Source: Hyphomicrobiales bacterium | GTDB lineage: Bacteria > Pseudomonadota > Alphaproteobacteria > Rhizobiales > Xanthobacteraceae | DNA length: 64,000 nt | Direction: 5' to 3' | NCBI GenBank assembly: GCA_017305535.1 | Contig: JAFKKN010000010.1 | Span: forward strand, 186,001-250,000 | Shown here: in pieces, positions 23,501 to 31,204 of the stretch | Numbering within the stretch: position 1 is the stretch's first letter | Layout of the letters: every line of letters starts with the position of its first letter | Program-made: the position numbers and the translations under genes | Notes under the pieces: generated by a model | Told to the model about the DNA's origin: nothing | The model's input: the letters and a program-made list of their open reading frames with translations, nothing else | Database searches by the model: none

Positions 23501-24356
23501 ATTCGCTAATCCGTGGCCCGGCTCGGTGACGGTGTGGCGCTCGGCGGATGGCGCGGGTTATCAGCCGTTGCTGGTGGCGGCAGCGCCGGCGACGATGGGC
23601 GAAACGCTCGATCCGTTGCCGCGCGGCGTAGCCGCGTGCTGGAACGCGGGCGCGAGTTTTCGTGTGCGGCTCTATGGCGGCGCGCTGACCTCGAAGACCG
23701 ATGCGCGTGTGCTTGAAGGCGCGAACGCGGCCGCGATCCGCAATCCGTCCGGTGCATGGGAGGTCATTCAATTCGCCGGCGCCGATCTGATCGATGCCAA
23801 TACCTATCGGCTGTCGCGCCTGCTGCGCGGGCAGGGCGGAAGCGAATACGCCATTGTCGATGCGCTTCCCGCCGGTGCGCCGTTCGTCGTGCTCGACGAG
23901 CATCTGTTGCCGCTGGCGCGCGGCCGCGATGCGCTGGAGCGGCCGCTCGATCTGCGCATCGTCGCCAGCAATCGCGGTCACGATGACGTCGCCGCCACGG
24001 CCTTGACTGTCACGCCGGCTCCGACTGCATTGCGGCCGCTGTCGCCGGTGCATGTCGCGGCCGTGCGGAAAGGCGACGGCATTCATCTGTCGTGGATTCG
24101 TCGCACGCGCATCGATGGCGATGCCTGGGCAGCCGAGGTGCCGCTCGGCGAGGATACCGAAGCCTACACGCTCGACATTCTGTCAGGCACGACGATCGTG
24201 CGCAGCATGACCTGCACGAGCCCCGCCGCGCTCTATGCCAATGTGAATGAATTGGCGGATTTCGGCGCGCCGCAAACGAGCCTGCGCGTGCGCGTGACGC
24301 AGTTTTCAACCGCGATCGGCGCGGGTTTCCCGACCGAACTCACTCTCACCCTTTGA
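20502..24356 (+). CDS. GTA gp15 megatron/tail hub with TIM-barrel-like domain
   Basis: A 1284-residue tail-tip hub and likely host-contact base. Begins with a Gly/Ala-rich hydrophobic segment (LVLSIAGGALGAAFGPVGAI) possibly used for membrane penetration, then hub domains (PRIYSRARLSGQVIWATPLE), a glycosidase-like TIM-barrel region (about residues 440-760; YADDAARVAQTRLPITDGFG, WITEVGCPAVDKGANQPSVF), and the phage-tail domain with LTRAQETELPREVSFGFTDA. Length matches RcGTA gp15. No lesion. Confidence 0.95.
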   Translation: MAALVLSIAGGALGAAFGPVGAIAGRIAGALVGNVIDRTVFGPGDRTATGPRLADLDVMASTEGAPMPRIYSRARLSGQVIWATPLEEVVSTDTTSSGGKGGMFGGPRTTTTTYTYFANFAVGLCDGEVARVGRIWADGKLLDTTGLAIRVHRGGEDQAADDLIVAREGTGNAPAYRGTAYIVFERLPLVDFGNRIPQLSFEIVRPVGRLEHMVRAVTLIPGTTEFGYEPSPVVAVLGPGQSANENRHVAHAASDVEAALDDLQGICPNLERVAVVVAWFGNDLRAGHCAVQPGVETADKTTNGATWSVDGLARDAAYVVSQVDGRPAYGGTPSDDSVVHLITELKARGLKVTFYPFVMMDIAADNTLPNPWTGAASQQPYPWRGRITCDPAPGQPGSPQGTATTAAQVANFFSGGDWNYRRMVLHYANLVQTCGGVDAFLIGSELKALTRVRSGVGVYPAVDALVALAADVKAIVGSATKVTYGADWTEYGADVIDAGASEVRFPLDALWASPAIDVVGIDYYAPLADWRDEAQHLDSQIAASTYDLAYLAGNVGAGEGFDWYYADDAARVAQTRLPITDGFGKPWTFRVKDIWNWWSQPHHERVGGVELTTPTGWVPQGKPIWITEVGCPAVDKGANQPSVFPDPKSSENFAPHFSNGARDDLMQRRYLEAFLGAFDPAFGADVVRNPVSSIYGGRMIDASAIHLWTWDARPYPLFPAAEEVWSDGPNWQTGHWLTGRLGAAPLDALVATILDDADVADADSSALREICEGYVVDRPMAPRAMIDPLAMAYAFDASAADGTLRFIQRGGAPVAEFDEDALVLPNDAAPARLTRAQETELPREVSFGFTDASVDYRRSAVTSRRLVGGANRIVRSDLAIVSNDAAATRRAEIWLQDLWAGRESIEFGLGMDQLALAPGDVVAVTVDGRRRLFEIDGFIDTQSRRVTARSVDPDVFATPMALPRRAALTMPRALGPVHALALDLPTLDATEPPVLTRLAVFANPWPGSVTVWRSADGAGYQPLLVAAAPATMGETLDPLPRGVAACWNAGASFRVRLYGGALTSKTDARVLEGANAAAIRNPSGAWEVIQFAGADLIDANTYRLSRLLRGQGGSEYAIVDALPAGAPFVVLDEHLLPLARGRDALERPLDLRIVASNRGHDDVAATALTVTPAPTALRPLSPVHVAAVRKGDGIHLSWIRRTRIDGDAWAAEVPLGEDTEAYTLDILSGTTIVRSMTCTSPAALYANVNELADFGAPQTSLRVRVTQFSTAIGAGFPTELTLTL

Positions 24357-24362
24357 GGGATC

Positions 24363-25712
24363 ATGACCGACACCACGCATTTGGGGTTGCCTTTCATCGA
24401 AGACAGCCAGGCGCAGAAGCACGTCACCCACAACGAAGCGCTGCGCATTCTCGACGCGGTGATCCAGATCGTCGTGCAGGATATGACGCGCGCCACGCCG
24501 CCGGCTTCGCCTACCGAAGGTCAGCGCCATGTCGTGGCGAGCGACGCGAGCGGAGCCTGGGCAGGCCATATTGCAGCGATCGCGACCTGGCAGGATGGCG
24601 CGTGGGTGTTCCTTGCGCCGAAGAGCGGCTGGCGTCTGTGGTCGGTGACCGATACGTCGATTTTCATTTTCGACGGCAGCGCGTGGCGGGCGCTTGCGCC
24701 GTCGACCAACGGCGTCGGTCTACTCGGCGTCAATACCACGGCAAGCGCGCCCAATCTGCTCAGCGTCAAATCCAACGCGGCTCTGTTTGCTGCGATCGCC
24801 ACGGCCGATGGCGGCAGCGGCGATGCGCGCATGCAGATTTCGAAGCAGGCGGCGGGCAACACCGCGTCGGTGTTCTTCTCGGACAACTACTCGGGCCGCG
24901 CCGAGTTCGGCCTTGCCGGCGACGATCATTTCCGCCTCAAGGTTTCGCCCGATGGCGCGAGCTGGCAGAATGCATTCATCATCGACAAGACGACGGCGAA
25001 TGTCTCGTTCAACGGCTTCACCGATCCCGCCGGAACGCGCCGCCAACTGGGCGCATTCGGAATTGTCCGCGTTCAGAAATTTACGTCGTCGGGTACTTAC
25101 ACCCCCGATCCGAAGATGACCTGCGCGATGATCGAGATGGTCGGCGGCGGCGGTGGCGGCGGCGGTGCTCTCGGCACGAGCGGGCAAGTTTACCAGGGCG
25201 GCGGCGGCGGCGCGGGAGAATATGCGCGCGCGTATGTGACTGCTGCGCAGGTGGGCGCGTCGAAGGCCGTTACGATCGGTAGCGGCGGCAGCGGTGGTTC
25301 GGCGGGCGCGAACAACGGAGGCCAGGGCGGCACGACATCCGTCGGCAGCTTGTGTTCAGCGTTCGGCGGCTTCGGCGGAAAGTACGGTTCGAGCAGCCAG
25401 GTCGGTATCGGCGGCGCTGGCGGCACGGGCGGCAGTGGCGATCTCGCAACGCCCGGTTCGCCCGGCGGCAGCGGTCTGTATAACGCGGTGAGCGCCACCA
25501 TCGCATTCAGTTCGGGCAACGGCGGGTCTTCATCGTTCGGCGGCGGCGCGCTCGGTGTCGCTGGTTCAGGCGCGGTGGCCGGCGGTTCGGCTTCCGGTTA
25601 TGGCGGCGGCGGCTCCGGCGGATCGAACAACGGCGCCGGCGGAACGCTGACCGCGGCCGGCGGCAACGGCGCATCCGGATTTGTCATCATCACGGAGTTC
25701 TGCAGCGGCTGA
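24363..25712 (+). CDS. DUF2793 tail fibre with glycine-rich adhesin end
   Basis: A 449-residue candidate receptor-binding fibre. Residues 1 to ~105 are a DUF2793 domain (LGLPFIEDSQAQKHVTHNEA, LRILDAVIQIVVQDMTRATP, GWRLWSVTDTSIFIFDGSAW). A middle part has VFFSDNYSGRAEFGLAGDDH and FIIDKTTANVSFNGF. From ~255 on it is a Gly-rich domain with GGGGGGGG, GSGGSGGSAGANNGGQGG and GYGGGGSGGSNNGAGG runs, as in phage Gly-rich adhesins (polyglycine sandwich). This part likely sets host range. Confidence 0.85.
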   Translation: MTDTTHLGLPFIEDSQAQKHVTHNEALRILDAVIQIVVQDMTRATPPASPTEGQRHVVASDASGAWAGHIAAIATWQDGAWVFLAPKSGWRLWSVTDTSIFIFDGSAWRALAPSTNGVGLLGVNTTASAPNLLSVKSNAALFAAIATADGGSGDARMQISKQAAGNTASVFFSDNYSGRAEFGLAGDDHFRLKVSPDGASWQNAFIIDKTTANVSFNGFTDPAGTRRQLGAFGIVRVQKFTSSGTYTPDPKMTCAMIEMVGGGGGGGGALGTSGQVYQGGGGGAGEYARAYVTAAQVGASKAVTIGSGGSGGSAGANNGGQGGTTSVGSLCSAFGGFGGKYGSSSQVGIGGAGGTGGSGDLATPGSPGGSGLYNAVSATIAFSSGNGGSSSFGGGALGVAGSGAVAGGSASGYGGGGSGGSNNGAGGTLTAAGGNGASGFVIITEFCSG

Positions 25713-25831
25713 TCGTATTCGCGCGCGACCATCCGCTGATGCTTCTGATTGGCCATACTTGCGGATGATCGGTCGAGCAGATCGCGGCGTTCCCGGCTGA
25801 TGCGGCAGGATTGCAATTAAGATCGCGCGGC

Positions 25832-26026
25832 CTATGGGAATCCGGCCCGCCAACGCCTGATGCCCTCCGACACGATGAAATAAACGGCGGCGGCGATTAC
25901 CAACAACTCGAATGCTTCAATCACGATAATTCTCCAAAGCCTGATTTTAAACTGATCCAAAACAGGCGCGTCCCCCATTTGAGGGGTATCCCCTTCCGCT
26001 AGCTGGAAAATCCACCCGACATCCAT
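25832..26026 (-). CDS. Possible small membrane protein in the gap before the endolysin
   Basis: A 64-residue frame with one strong hydrophobic helix (RIIVIEAFELLVIAAAVYFI) and a basic tail (SEGIRRWRAGFP). Residue pattern is protein-like and the frame lies in an otherwise empty 331-base gap on the opposite strand. A start at the internal ATG (25978) is possible. No ribosome site is convincing. The rest of 25713-26043 shows no other feature. Confidence 0.35.
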   Translation of the reverse strand: MDVGWIFQLAEGDTPQMGDAPVLDQFKIRLWRIIVIEAFELLVIAAAVYFIVSEGIRRWRAGFP

Positions 26027-26043
26027 TCAGAGGACGAGAAACC

Positions 26044-26823
26044 ATGGCCGATGGCGTCCGCCTTTCGCTTGCGATCATGCGCGCGGTTTTTCCCAGCGCG
26101 CCGAGTCCGATCGTCAACGCCTTCGTTGAGAAGCAAGGCGTGCTGTCGGCCGTTGGGCTCGACCGGACACGGCAGCGGTTGGCTTATTGCTTTGCCAATC
26201 TGCATGCCGAGACGGGCGGGTTCTCGATCAGGGATTTGACCGAGAACATCAACTACACGGCGGCGCGGATGGCACGGGTGTGGCCGAACCGGTTTGTGTC
26301 GGCCATTGCCGTGCAGGCAAGATATGGCACCGCGCCCGGATGGCAGATGAAAGCCTTCGACGACATCTACGGCAACCGGATGGGCAATCGTCCGGGCACT
26401 TCGGATGGCTCGCGCTTTATCGGGCGTGGCGGGCCGCAGATCACCGGGCGAGATGGTTACACAGAAATCGGTAAACGCATCGGTGTCGATCTCGTCGGCA
26501 GCCCGGACCTTGCCGGATCATCTGCGTTGCAGCCCGACATCGCGGCGGCGTTCTGGGACTGGAAGGGCATGAACCGGTTCGCCGACGCCGGCGATTTTCT
26601 CGGCTGCGTCAAAGCGTGGAACGGTGGCACCAACGGGCTTGCGGAACGGCAAGCACAACTCGCGCGCATTCTGCCGATCTTGCAAGGGGCTGAGTGGGGC
26701 GGCGTGCCCGCGGCGCCGGCGAAGCCGCCGCCGGAGCCGTCGCCGGTATCTCAACCTGTATCACCGCCGCCCGCCTGGGCGGCTTTTTTCATGGCGATTG
26801 CGAAACTGTTCCGGAGGGCATGA
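26044..26823 (+). CDS. GH19 endolysin/chitinase-like muramidase
   Basis: A 259-residue glycoside hydrolase family 19 lytic enzyme that cleaves peptidoglycan glycan for host lysis. Catalytic Glu56 in ANLHAETGGF and Glu67 in DLTENINYTA, followed by FIGRGGPQITGRDGYTEIG and LGCVKAWNGGTNG. The C-terminus has a Pro-rich linker (PAKPPPEPSPVSQPVSPPPA) and a hydrophobic end (WAAFFMAIAKLF) that could anchor it to membrane. It precedes a holin, forming a lysis pair linked to the GTA. Confidence 0.88.
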   Translation: MADGVRLSLAIMRAVFPSAPSPIVNAFVEKQGVLSAVGLDRTRQRLAYCFANLHAETGGFSIRDLTENINYTAARMARVWPNRFVSAIAVQARYGTAPGWQMKAFDDIYGNRMGNRPGTSDGSRFIGRGGPQITGRDGYTEIGKRIGVDLVGSPDLAGSSALQPDIAAAFWDWKGMNRFADAGDFLGCVKAWNGGTNGLAERQAQLARILPILQGAEWGGVPAAPAKPPPEPSPVSQPVSPPPAWAAFFMAIAKLFRRA

Positions 26824-26824
26824 G

Positions 26825-27397
26825 ATGGATTGGAGCGATCTTGCCAAACAGGTGATCGGGCTTGGCGCGCCGATGCTCGGCACCGCGCTCGGTGGACCGC
26901 TGGGCGGAGCCGCCGGGCAAATTCTTGCAACGGTGCTCGGCACCGGCGCGCCGACGCCGGGCGCAGTGCAGGCGGCGTTGCCCGGCGCCGATCCGAACAA
27001 GCTCGCGGAGGCCGAGGCGCGCTGGATCGAAACGATCCGCACGGAAGCCGAAACGCAGCGCACCGCGATCGCCGAGACCCAGGCGACGATCCGCGCCGAG
27101 ATCGCCAGCGACGATGTGGTGCAGCGTTGGTGGCGGCCGCTCTATGCATTCGAACTCACGCTCGAATGTGCCGCATTATGGATCGTGCTGGTCCACGAGT
27201 TCTGGACCGGTGATGTTCAGACCATCAACGCCATGATCGGAGCGACGGCGCTGTTCGTCACCTATTGGGGCTTTCGATTCGGCGTGCTAGGCGTTTACAT
27301 CAGCGGCCGCACCCGCGAGAAGGTCTGCGCGGCGACCGGGCAGGATGCACCTAGCCTTCTGGAAAAGCTGGCCAAGGCGGCGACGAGGAAAAAGTAG
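26825..27397 (+). CDS. 3TM-type phage holin
   Basis: A 190-residue Holin_3TMs-like protein: N-terminal Gly-rich hydrophobic segment (LGAPMLGTALGGPLGGAAGQ), a charged coiled region (EAEARWIETIRTEAETQRTA), then two strong helices (LYAFELTLECAALWIVLVHE; IGATALFVTYWGFRFGVLGV) and a basic tail. Starts one base after the endolysin stop. Holins make membrane holes that release or activate endolysin. Last gene of the GTA-linked set. Confidence 0.85.
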   Translation: MDWSDLAKQVIGLGAPMLGTALGGPLGGAAGQILATVLGTGAPTPGAVQAALPGADPNKLAEAEARWIETIRTEAETQRTAIAETQATIRAEIASDDVVQRWWRPLYAFELTLECAALWIVLVHEFWTGDVQTINAMIGATALFVTYWGFRFGVLGVYISGRTREKVCAATGQDAPSLLEKLAKAATRKK

Positions 27398-27478
27398 GGC
27401 TGCGAAAAAGTAGGTCGCGGGAACGCCTTGTTCATGCGGCATTCACCGCGAAAGGCCTTTTCTGAATGAGGCACCGGT

Positions 27479-28183
27479 GTGGTGTCTGCAAGCCTTTATG
27501 CGGAGAGCAAGTTGCGCCTGCTTGTTGTTGAAGATGATCCGGACCTCAATCGGCAACTGACTGCCGCGCTATCGGATGCCGGTTACGTGGTGGATCGCGC
27601 CTTCGACGGCGAGGAGGGGCACTTCCTCGGCGACAGCGAGCCCTACGACGCCGTGGTGCTCGATATCGGTCTGCCGAAGATGGACGGTATTTCCGTGCTG
27701 GAAGCCTGGCGGCGCAACAATCGCATCATGCCGGTGCTGATCCTGACCGCGCGGGATCGCTGGAGCGACAAGGTGCAGGGGTTCGACGCCGGCGCCGACG
27801 ACTATGTCGCCAAGCCGTTCCACATGGAAGAAGTGCTGGCGCGGCTGCGCGCGCTGCTGCGCCGCTCCACCGGCCACGCCCAGAGCGAACTCACCTGTGG
27901 TCCGGTGGTGCTCGATACCCGCACCGGGCGGGTCAGCGTCAACGGCAACGCGATCAAGATGACTTCGCATGAATACCGCCTGCTGGCTTATCTGATGCAT
28001 CACGCGGGGCGCGTGGTGTCGCGCACTGAACTGGTGGAGCATCTGTACGATCAGGACTTCGACCGCGACTCCAACACCATCGAAGTGTTCGTCGGCCGCA
28101 TCCGCAAGAAGCTCGAGGTCGATATCATCCAGACCGTGCGGGGGCTTGGCTATCTGCTGACGCCGCCGATCGATGTCAGATAG
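27479..28183 (+). CDS. feuP: OmpR/PhoP-type response regulator FeuP
   Basis: A 234-residue response regulator: receiver domain with acidic pocket VVEDDPDLN, phospho-acceptor Asp62 in VVLDIGLPKMDG, Lys in YVAKPF; winged-helix DNA-binding domain with SHEYRLLAYLMHHAGRVVSR and IEVFVGRIRKKLEV. Called FeuP because with the next kinase it lies upstream of ccmIEFH (cycHJKL), the linkage reported in Rhizobium leguminosarum, where feuPQ affect iron acquisition. GTG start at 27479 tentative; an internal TTG before RLLVVEDD is possible. Confidence 0.88.
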   Translation: MVSASLYAESKLRLLVVEDDPDLNRQLTAALSDAGYVVDRAFDGEEGHFLGDSEPYDAVVLDIGLPKMDGISVLEAWRRNNRIMPVLILTARDRWSDKVQGFDAGADDYVAKPFHMEEVLARLRALLRRSTGHAQSELTCGPVVLDTRTGRVSVNGNAIKMTSHEYRLLAYLMHHAGRVVSRTELVEHLYDQDFDRDSNTIEVFVGRIRKKLEVDIIQTVRGLGYLLTPPIDVR

Positions 28184-29567
28184 CAGCACCAAAGAACCGC
28201 GCCCCAGTTCGCTTGCCACCCGCCTGTTTGTGTCGGCAACCGTCTGGGTCGTGGTGGTGCTGTTGATCACCGGCGTCGTGCTGTCGTCGGTCTACCGCAG
28301 TGCCACCGAACGTGCTTTCGACCGCCGCCTCAATCTGTATCTGCGCACGCTGGTGGCGGAAGTCGCGACGCCGGAGGAGGGCAACGATCATCAGTTCCAG
28401 TCGCTCGGCGAGCCGCTGTTCGACCTGCCGCTGTCGGGCTGGTACTGGCAGATTATTCGCGAGGATACGCCCAAGCCCGAGGTCCGCGCCTCGCGTTCGC
28501 TGTGGGACAAGAAACTGCCCAAGCTTGAGGATGAACACATTCCGCTGAGCGCCTCCGGCGTGCGTCAGGGTTATGTCAGCGGGCCGGAGGGGCAGGATTT
28601 GCGGATGGTCGAGCGGCCGGTCGATCTCGGCGCCGACGGCAGGTTTTTGGTGACGGTGGCGGGCGACGCCACCGAGATCTACGAGGAAACCCGCGCCTTC
28701 GATTACTACCTGTTCGGCACCTTTGCGGCGCTGACCATCGGACTGTTGTTGACGACGGTGTTTCAGGTGCGCTTCGGCCTCGCGCCGCTGAAACGGATTT
28801 CCGACGCCATCGCCGACATCCGCTCCGGACGCGCGGAGCGGCTGGAGGGGAGCTTCCCGGTGGAGATCGCGCCTCTCGCGCGCGAGACAAATGCGCTGAT
28901 CGAGGCCAACCGCGAGATCGTCGAACGCGCGCGCACCCATGTCGGCAATCTGGCGCATGCGGTGAAGACGCCGCTGTCGGTGATTGTCAACGAGGCGACG
29001 GCACGCGGCGCCGATCCGTTCGCGACGAAAATTCTCGAACAGGCGTCGGTAATGCGCGATCAGGTGGCGCATCATCTGGAGCGCGCCCGTATCGCGGCGC
29101 GGCCCACCATCGTCGCCACCGTCACCGAGGTCGAACCGGTGATCGAGGCGCTCGGCCGCACCATGGAGAAAATCCATCGCGGCATCGACATCGAAGTCTC
29201 AGCGCCGGCAAAGGCGAAATTTCGCGGTGAGCGGCAGGATTTTGAGGAGATGGTCGGCAATCTGGTCGACAACGCCTGCAAGTGGGCGCGGGCGCAGGTC
29301 TCGATCAAGGTGGACCTGCGGCCGGCTATCGACACAGAGCGACAGGCCATGCTGCATATCGTCGTCGACGACGACGGCAAGGGGTTGTCGCCGGACGAGC
29401 GCGCGCAGGTGTCGCGGCGCGGCAAGCGGCTCGATGAATCCAAGCCTGGTTCGGGCCTGGGCCTCTCCATCGTGGTCGACCTTGCGGCGCTCTATGGCGG
29501 CCGCCTGACGCTAGATGCCGCGCCGCTCGGCGGGCTGCGGGCTGAGCTGATCCTGCCGTCGGCATGA
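28173..29567 (+). CDS. feuQ: PhoQ/FeuQ-type sensor histidine kinase
   Basis: A 464-residue membrane kinase overlapping feuP by 11 bases. TM1 about residues 20-40 and TM2 about 180-198 flank a periplasmic sensor; then a HAMP-like linker (APLKRISDAIADIRSGRAER), His262 in VGNLAHAVKTPLSVI, N box LVDNACKWA, and G boxes DDDGKGLS and GSGLGLSIV. The NLAHAVKTPL H-box is of the PhoQ class. Signal unknown; envelope or cation state is inferred from the class. Confidence 0.88.
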   Translation: MSDSSTKEPRPSSLATRLFVSATVWVVVVLLITGVVLSSVYRSATERAFDRRLNLYLRTLVAEVATPEEGNDHQFQSLGEPLFDLPLSGWYWQIIREDTPKPEVRASRSLWDKKLPKLEDEHIPLSASGVRQGYVSGPEGQDLRMVERPVDLGADGRFLVTVAGDATEIYEETRAFDYYLFGTFAALTIGLLLTTVFQVRFGLAPLKRISDAIADIRSGRAERLEGSFPVEIAPLARETNALIEANREIVERARTHVGNLAHAVKTPLSVIVNEATARGADPFATKILEQASVMRDQVAHHLERARIAARPTIVATVTEVEPVIEALGRTMEKIHRGIDIEVSAPAKAKFRGERQDFEEMVGNLVDNACKWARAQVSIKVDLRPAIDTERQAMLHIVVDDDGKGLSPDERAQVSRRGKRLDESKPGSGLGLSIVVDLAALYGGRLTLDAAPLGGLRAELILPSA

Positions 29568-29672
29568 AGGCATGCCCTTGGACGCCGGTAACCCTTTATC
29601 CTCAACGGGTTCTTAACGAGGCATCGGCTATGACAGCCGATGGGCGTCCTTGCCGCCCGCGGACCCGTATGT

Positions 29673-31067
29673 ATGGCCAAGACCACGACCGAGCGGCTGA
29701 GAGAGTATCTGGCGCAGCTTCCGCCCAAGGCGCAGGCTTTGCTGATGCGCGAGTTCGAGCGCGCCATCGAGCGCGGCGAGGACGCGGCCGTGGCGACGCT
29801 GGTGCTGGAGGAACTGCGCCGGGTGGCGCGTAGCCCCAGTGACGACCTGACCGCGCGGGTCGAGGATCCGGCGCGGCTGGCATTCCGTCCGCTGGAGCCG
29901 TTTCTGGTTGATGGCAATGCCGCGATCCGCCCGGGGCAAATTCGGCGCGGATCGCTGCTGCCGGTCTGGCAATGGCTGTGCCGGGAAGGCGCCCCTGATG
30001 CGGCGCGTGCGTTCGAGGCCGCGCTGGCGCAACCGGGTGCGGCGTCTTCGTCCTCCGAATGCAATCGCGCGGCGAATGCCTTTCAGGCCGCCGCCGTGGA
30101 CGCGATCGATGGCGTGCTCGCCGGCGGGGCCGATAGTCGCCGCACACTGTCTCGCCTCGGATCGCCTCAAGCCATCGAGGATCTGCCGGCGATTGGCGCC
30201 GTCCTCAAGGCGCGCGAAGCGCTGGATGCGCTCAACGGCCGGCTGCCGGCGACCTTGCGGGGGTTCGGTGATTCCCAGATCGCTTCGGTCAACGGTGCGC
30301 TGAACAATCCTGTCTTGCACAGCCGGCAGGTACTGCCGTTCGCGCTCTCGCTGGTGATCGCGCGTCTGGTCGCGCCATGGCAGGTGATCCGTCTGGCGAT
30401 CGCAGCCGCTGCTTCCGACGACGAAATCCGCGTGGCAGCGACGCCGTTCGGTGTGGCGGTGACGATGGCGATCCACGATCTGGTTCAGATCGCCGGCGGC
30501 TTGCGCGCCGATATCAAGCGCGGCAATTTTGCCGACGTTCCCGATTGCCTCAAGACCGTCCATGACGGCGTACGCGGATTGCGAACCGAACTGGATATCC
30601 GCAACGACTCCGCATGGGGCAGGCAACTTGCCGCCATCCGCGTCGATATCTCCAATACGCTTCAAACCGAGATTGACAGCGTACCGGGCCGCGTCCGTCG
30701 CCTGCTGCGCCAGCGCCCCGACAAGGACATTTCCGCCACCAGCCGGCTCGACCCGATCGACATCGACGAAACCGCCGCGCTGATCGACTTCGTGGCGGTG
30801 TGCCGCACCTATGCCAGCGAACTCGCCATCAACGAGGTGACGCTGCGCACCTTCTCCGATTTGCAGCATTATCTGGAGCCCACAACCGAGGCGCTGGTGG
30901 AATCGCTGCGCGGCGCGGACAACCGGACGCTTCCGTTTCGCCAGATGCAGGCCAGGGCCGCGATCCGCTTCTGCGAGGTGCTGTTCGGCCGCGATTATGC
31001 CGCACTCATGGAGCGGGCCGCCGAGTCGGCCCTGAGCGGCGAGCGCAAATCCGCCCGCGCGGGCTAA
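29673..31067 (+). CDS. Conserved-looking helical protein of unknown function
   Basis: A 464-residue soluble, largely alpha-helical protein placed between feuQ and ccmI. Seen: ERLREYLAQLPPKAQALLMR at the start, RVEDPARLAFRPLEPFLVDG, LPVWQWLCREGAPDAARAFE, LPFALSLVIARLVAPWQVIR, and a late TYASELAINEVTLRTFSDLQ. No catalytic motif, signal peptide or membrane segment. I do not recognise the family. ATG 29673 is preferred over 29640 because the helical body starts there. Its own transcript is likely, since the flanking gaps are about 105 and 137 bases. Confidence 0.75.
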   Translation: MAKTTTERLREYLAQLPPKAQALLMREFERAIERGEDAAVATLVLEELRRVARSPSDDLTARVEDPARLAFRPLEPFLVDGNAAIRPGQIRRGSLLPVWQWLCREGAPDAARAFEAALAQPGAASSSSECNRAANAFQAAAVDAIDGVLAGGADSRRTLSRLGSPQAIEDLPAIGAVLKAREALDALNGRLPATLRGFGDSQIASVNGALNNPVLHSRQVLPFALSLVIARLVAPWQVIRLAIAAAASDDEIRVAATPFGVAVTMAIHDLVQIAGGLRADIKRGNFADVPDCLKTVHDGVRGLRTELDIRNDSAWGRQLAAIRVDISNTLQTEIDSVPGRVRRLLRQRPDKDISATSRLDPIDIDETAALIDFVAVCRTYASELAINEVTLRTFSDLQHYLEPTTEALVESLRGADNRTLPFRQMQARAAIRFCEVLFGRDYAALMERAAESALSGERKSARAG

Positions 31068-31204
31068 TTATCCTGATTTCACAGCATTTTTCCGCCGGTT
31101 CCAGTGTCGTAATTGTCAATTGCGCCGCTGCCGCAGGCATGGTGTAACCCCGCTCGTTCGCGCGTGCCGTTCGCGCCGCGCCGCCGCCATCGGATTAGTG
31201 CTGA

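Noticed and set aside
1046-27397. Complete inducible prophage
   Set aside because: No integrase, repressor, replication genes or att repeats were found; gene order and the short tape measure fit a GTA better.
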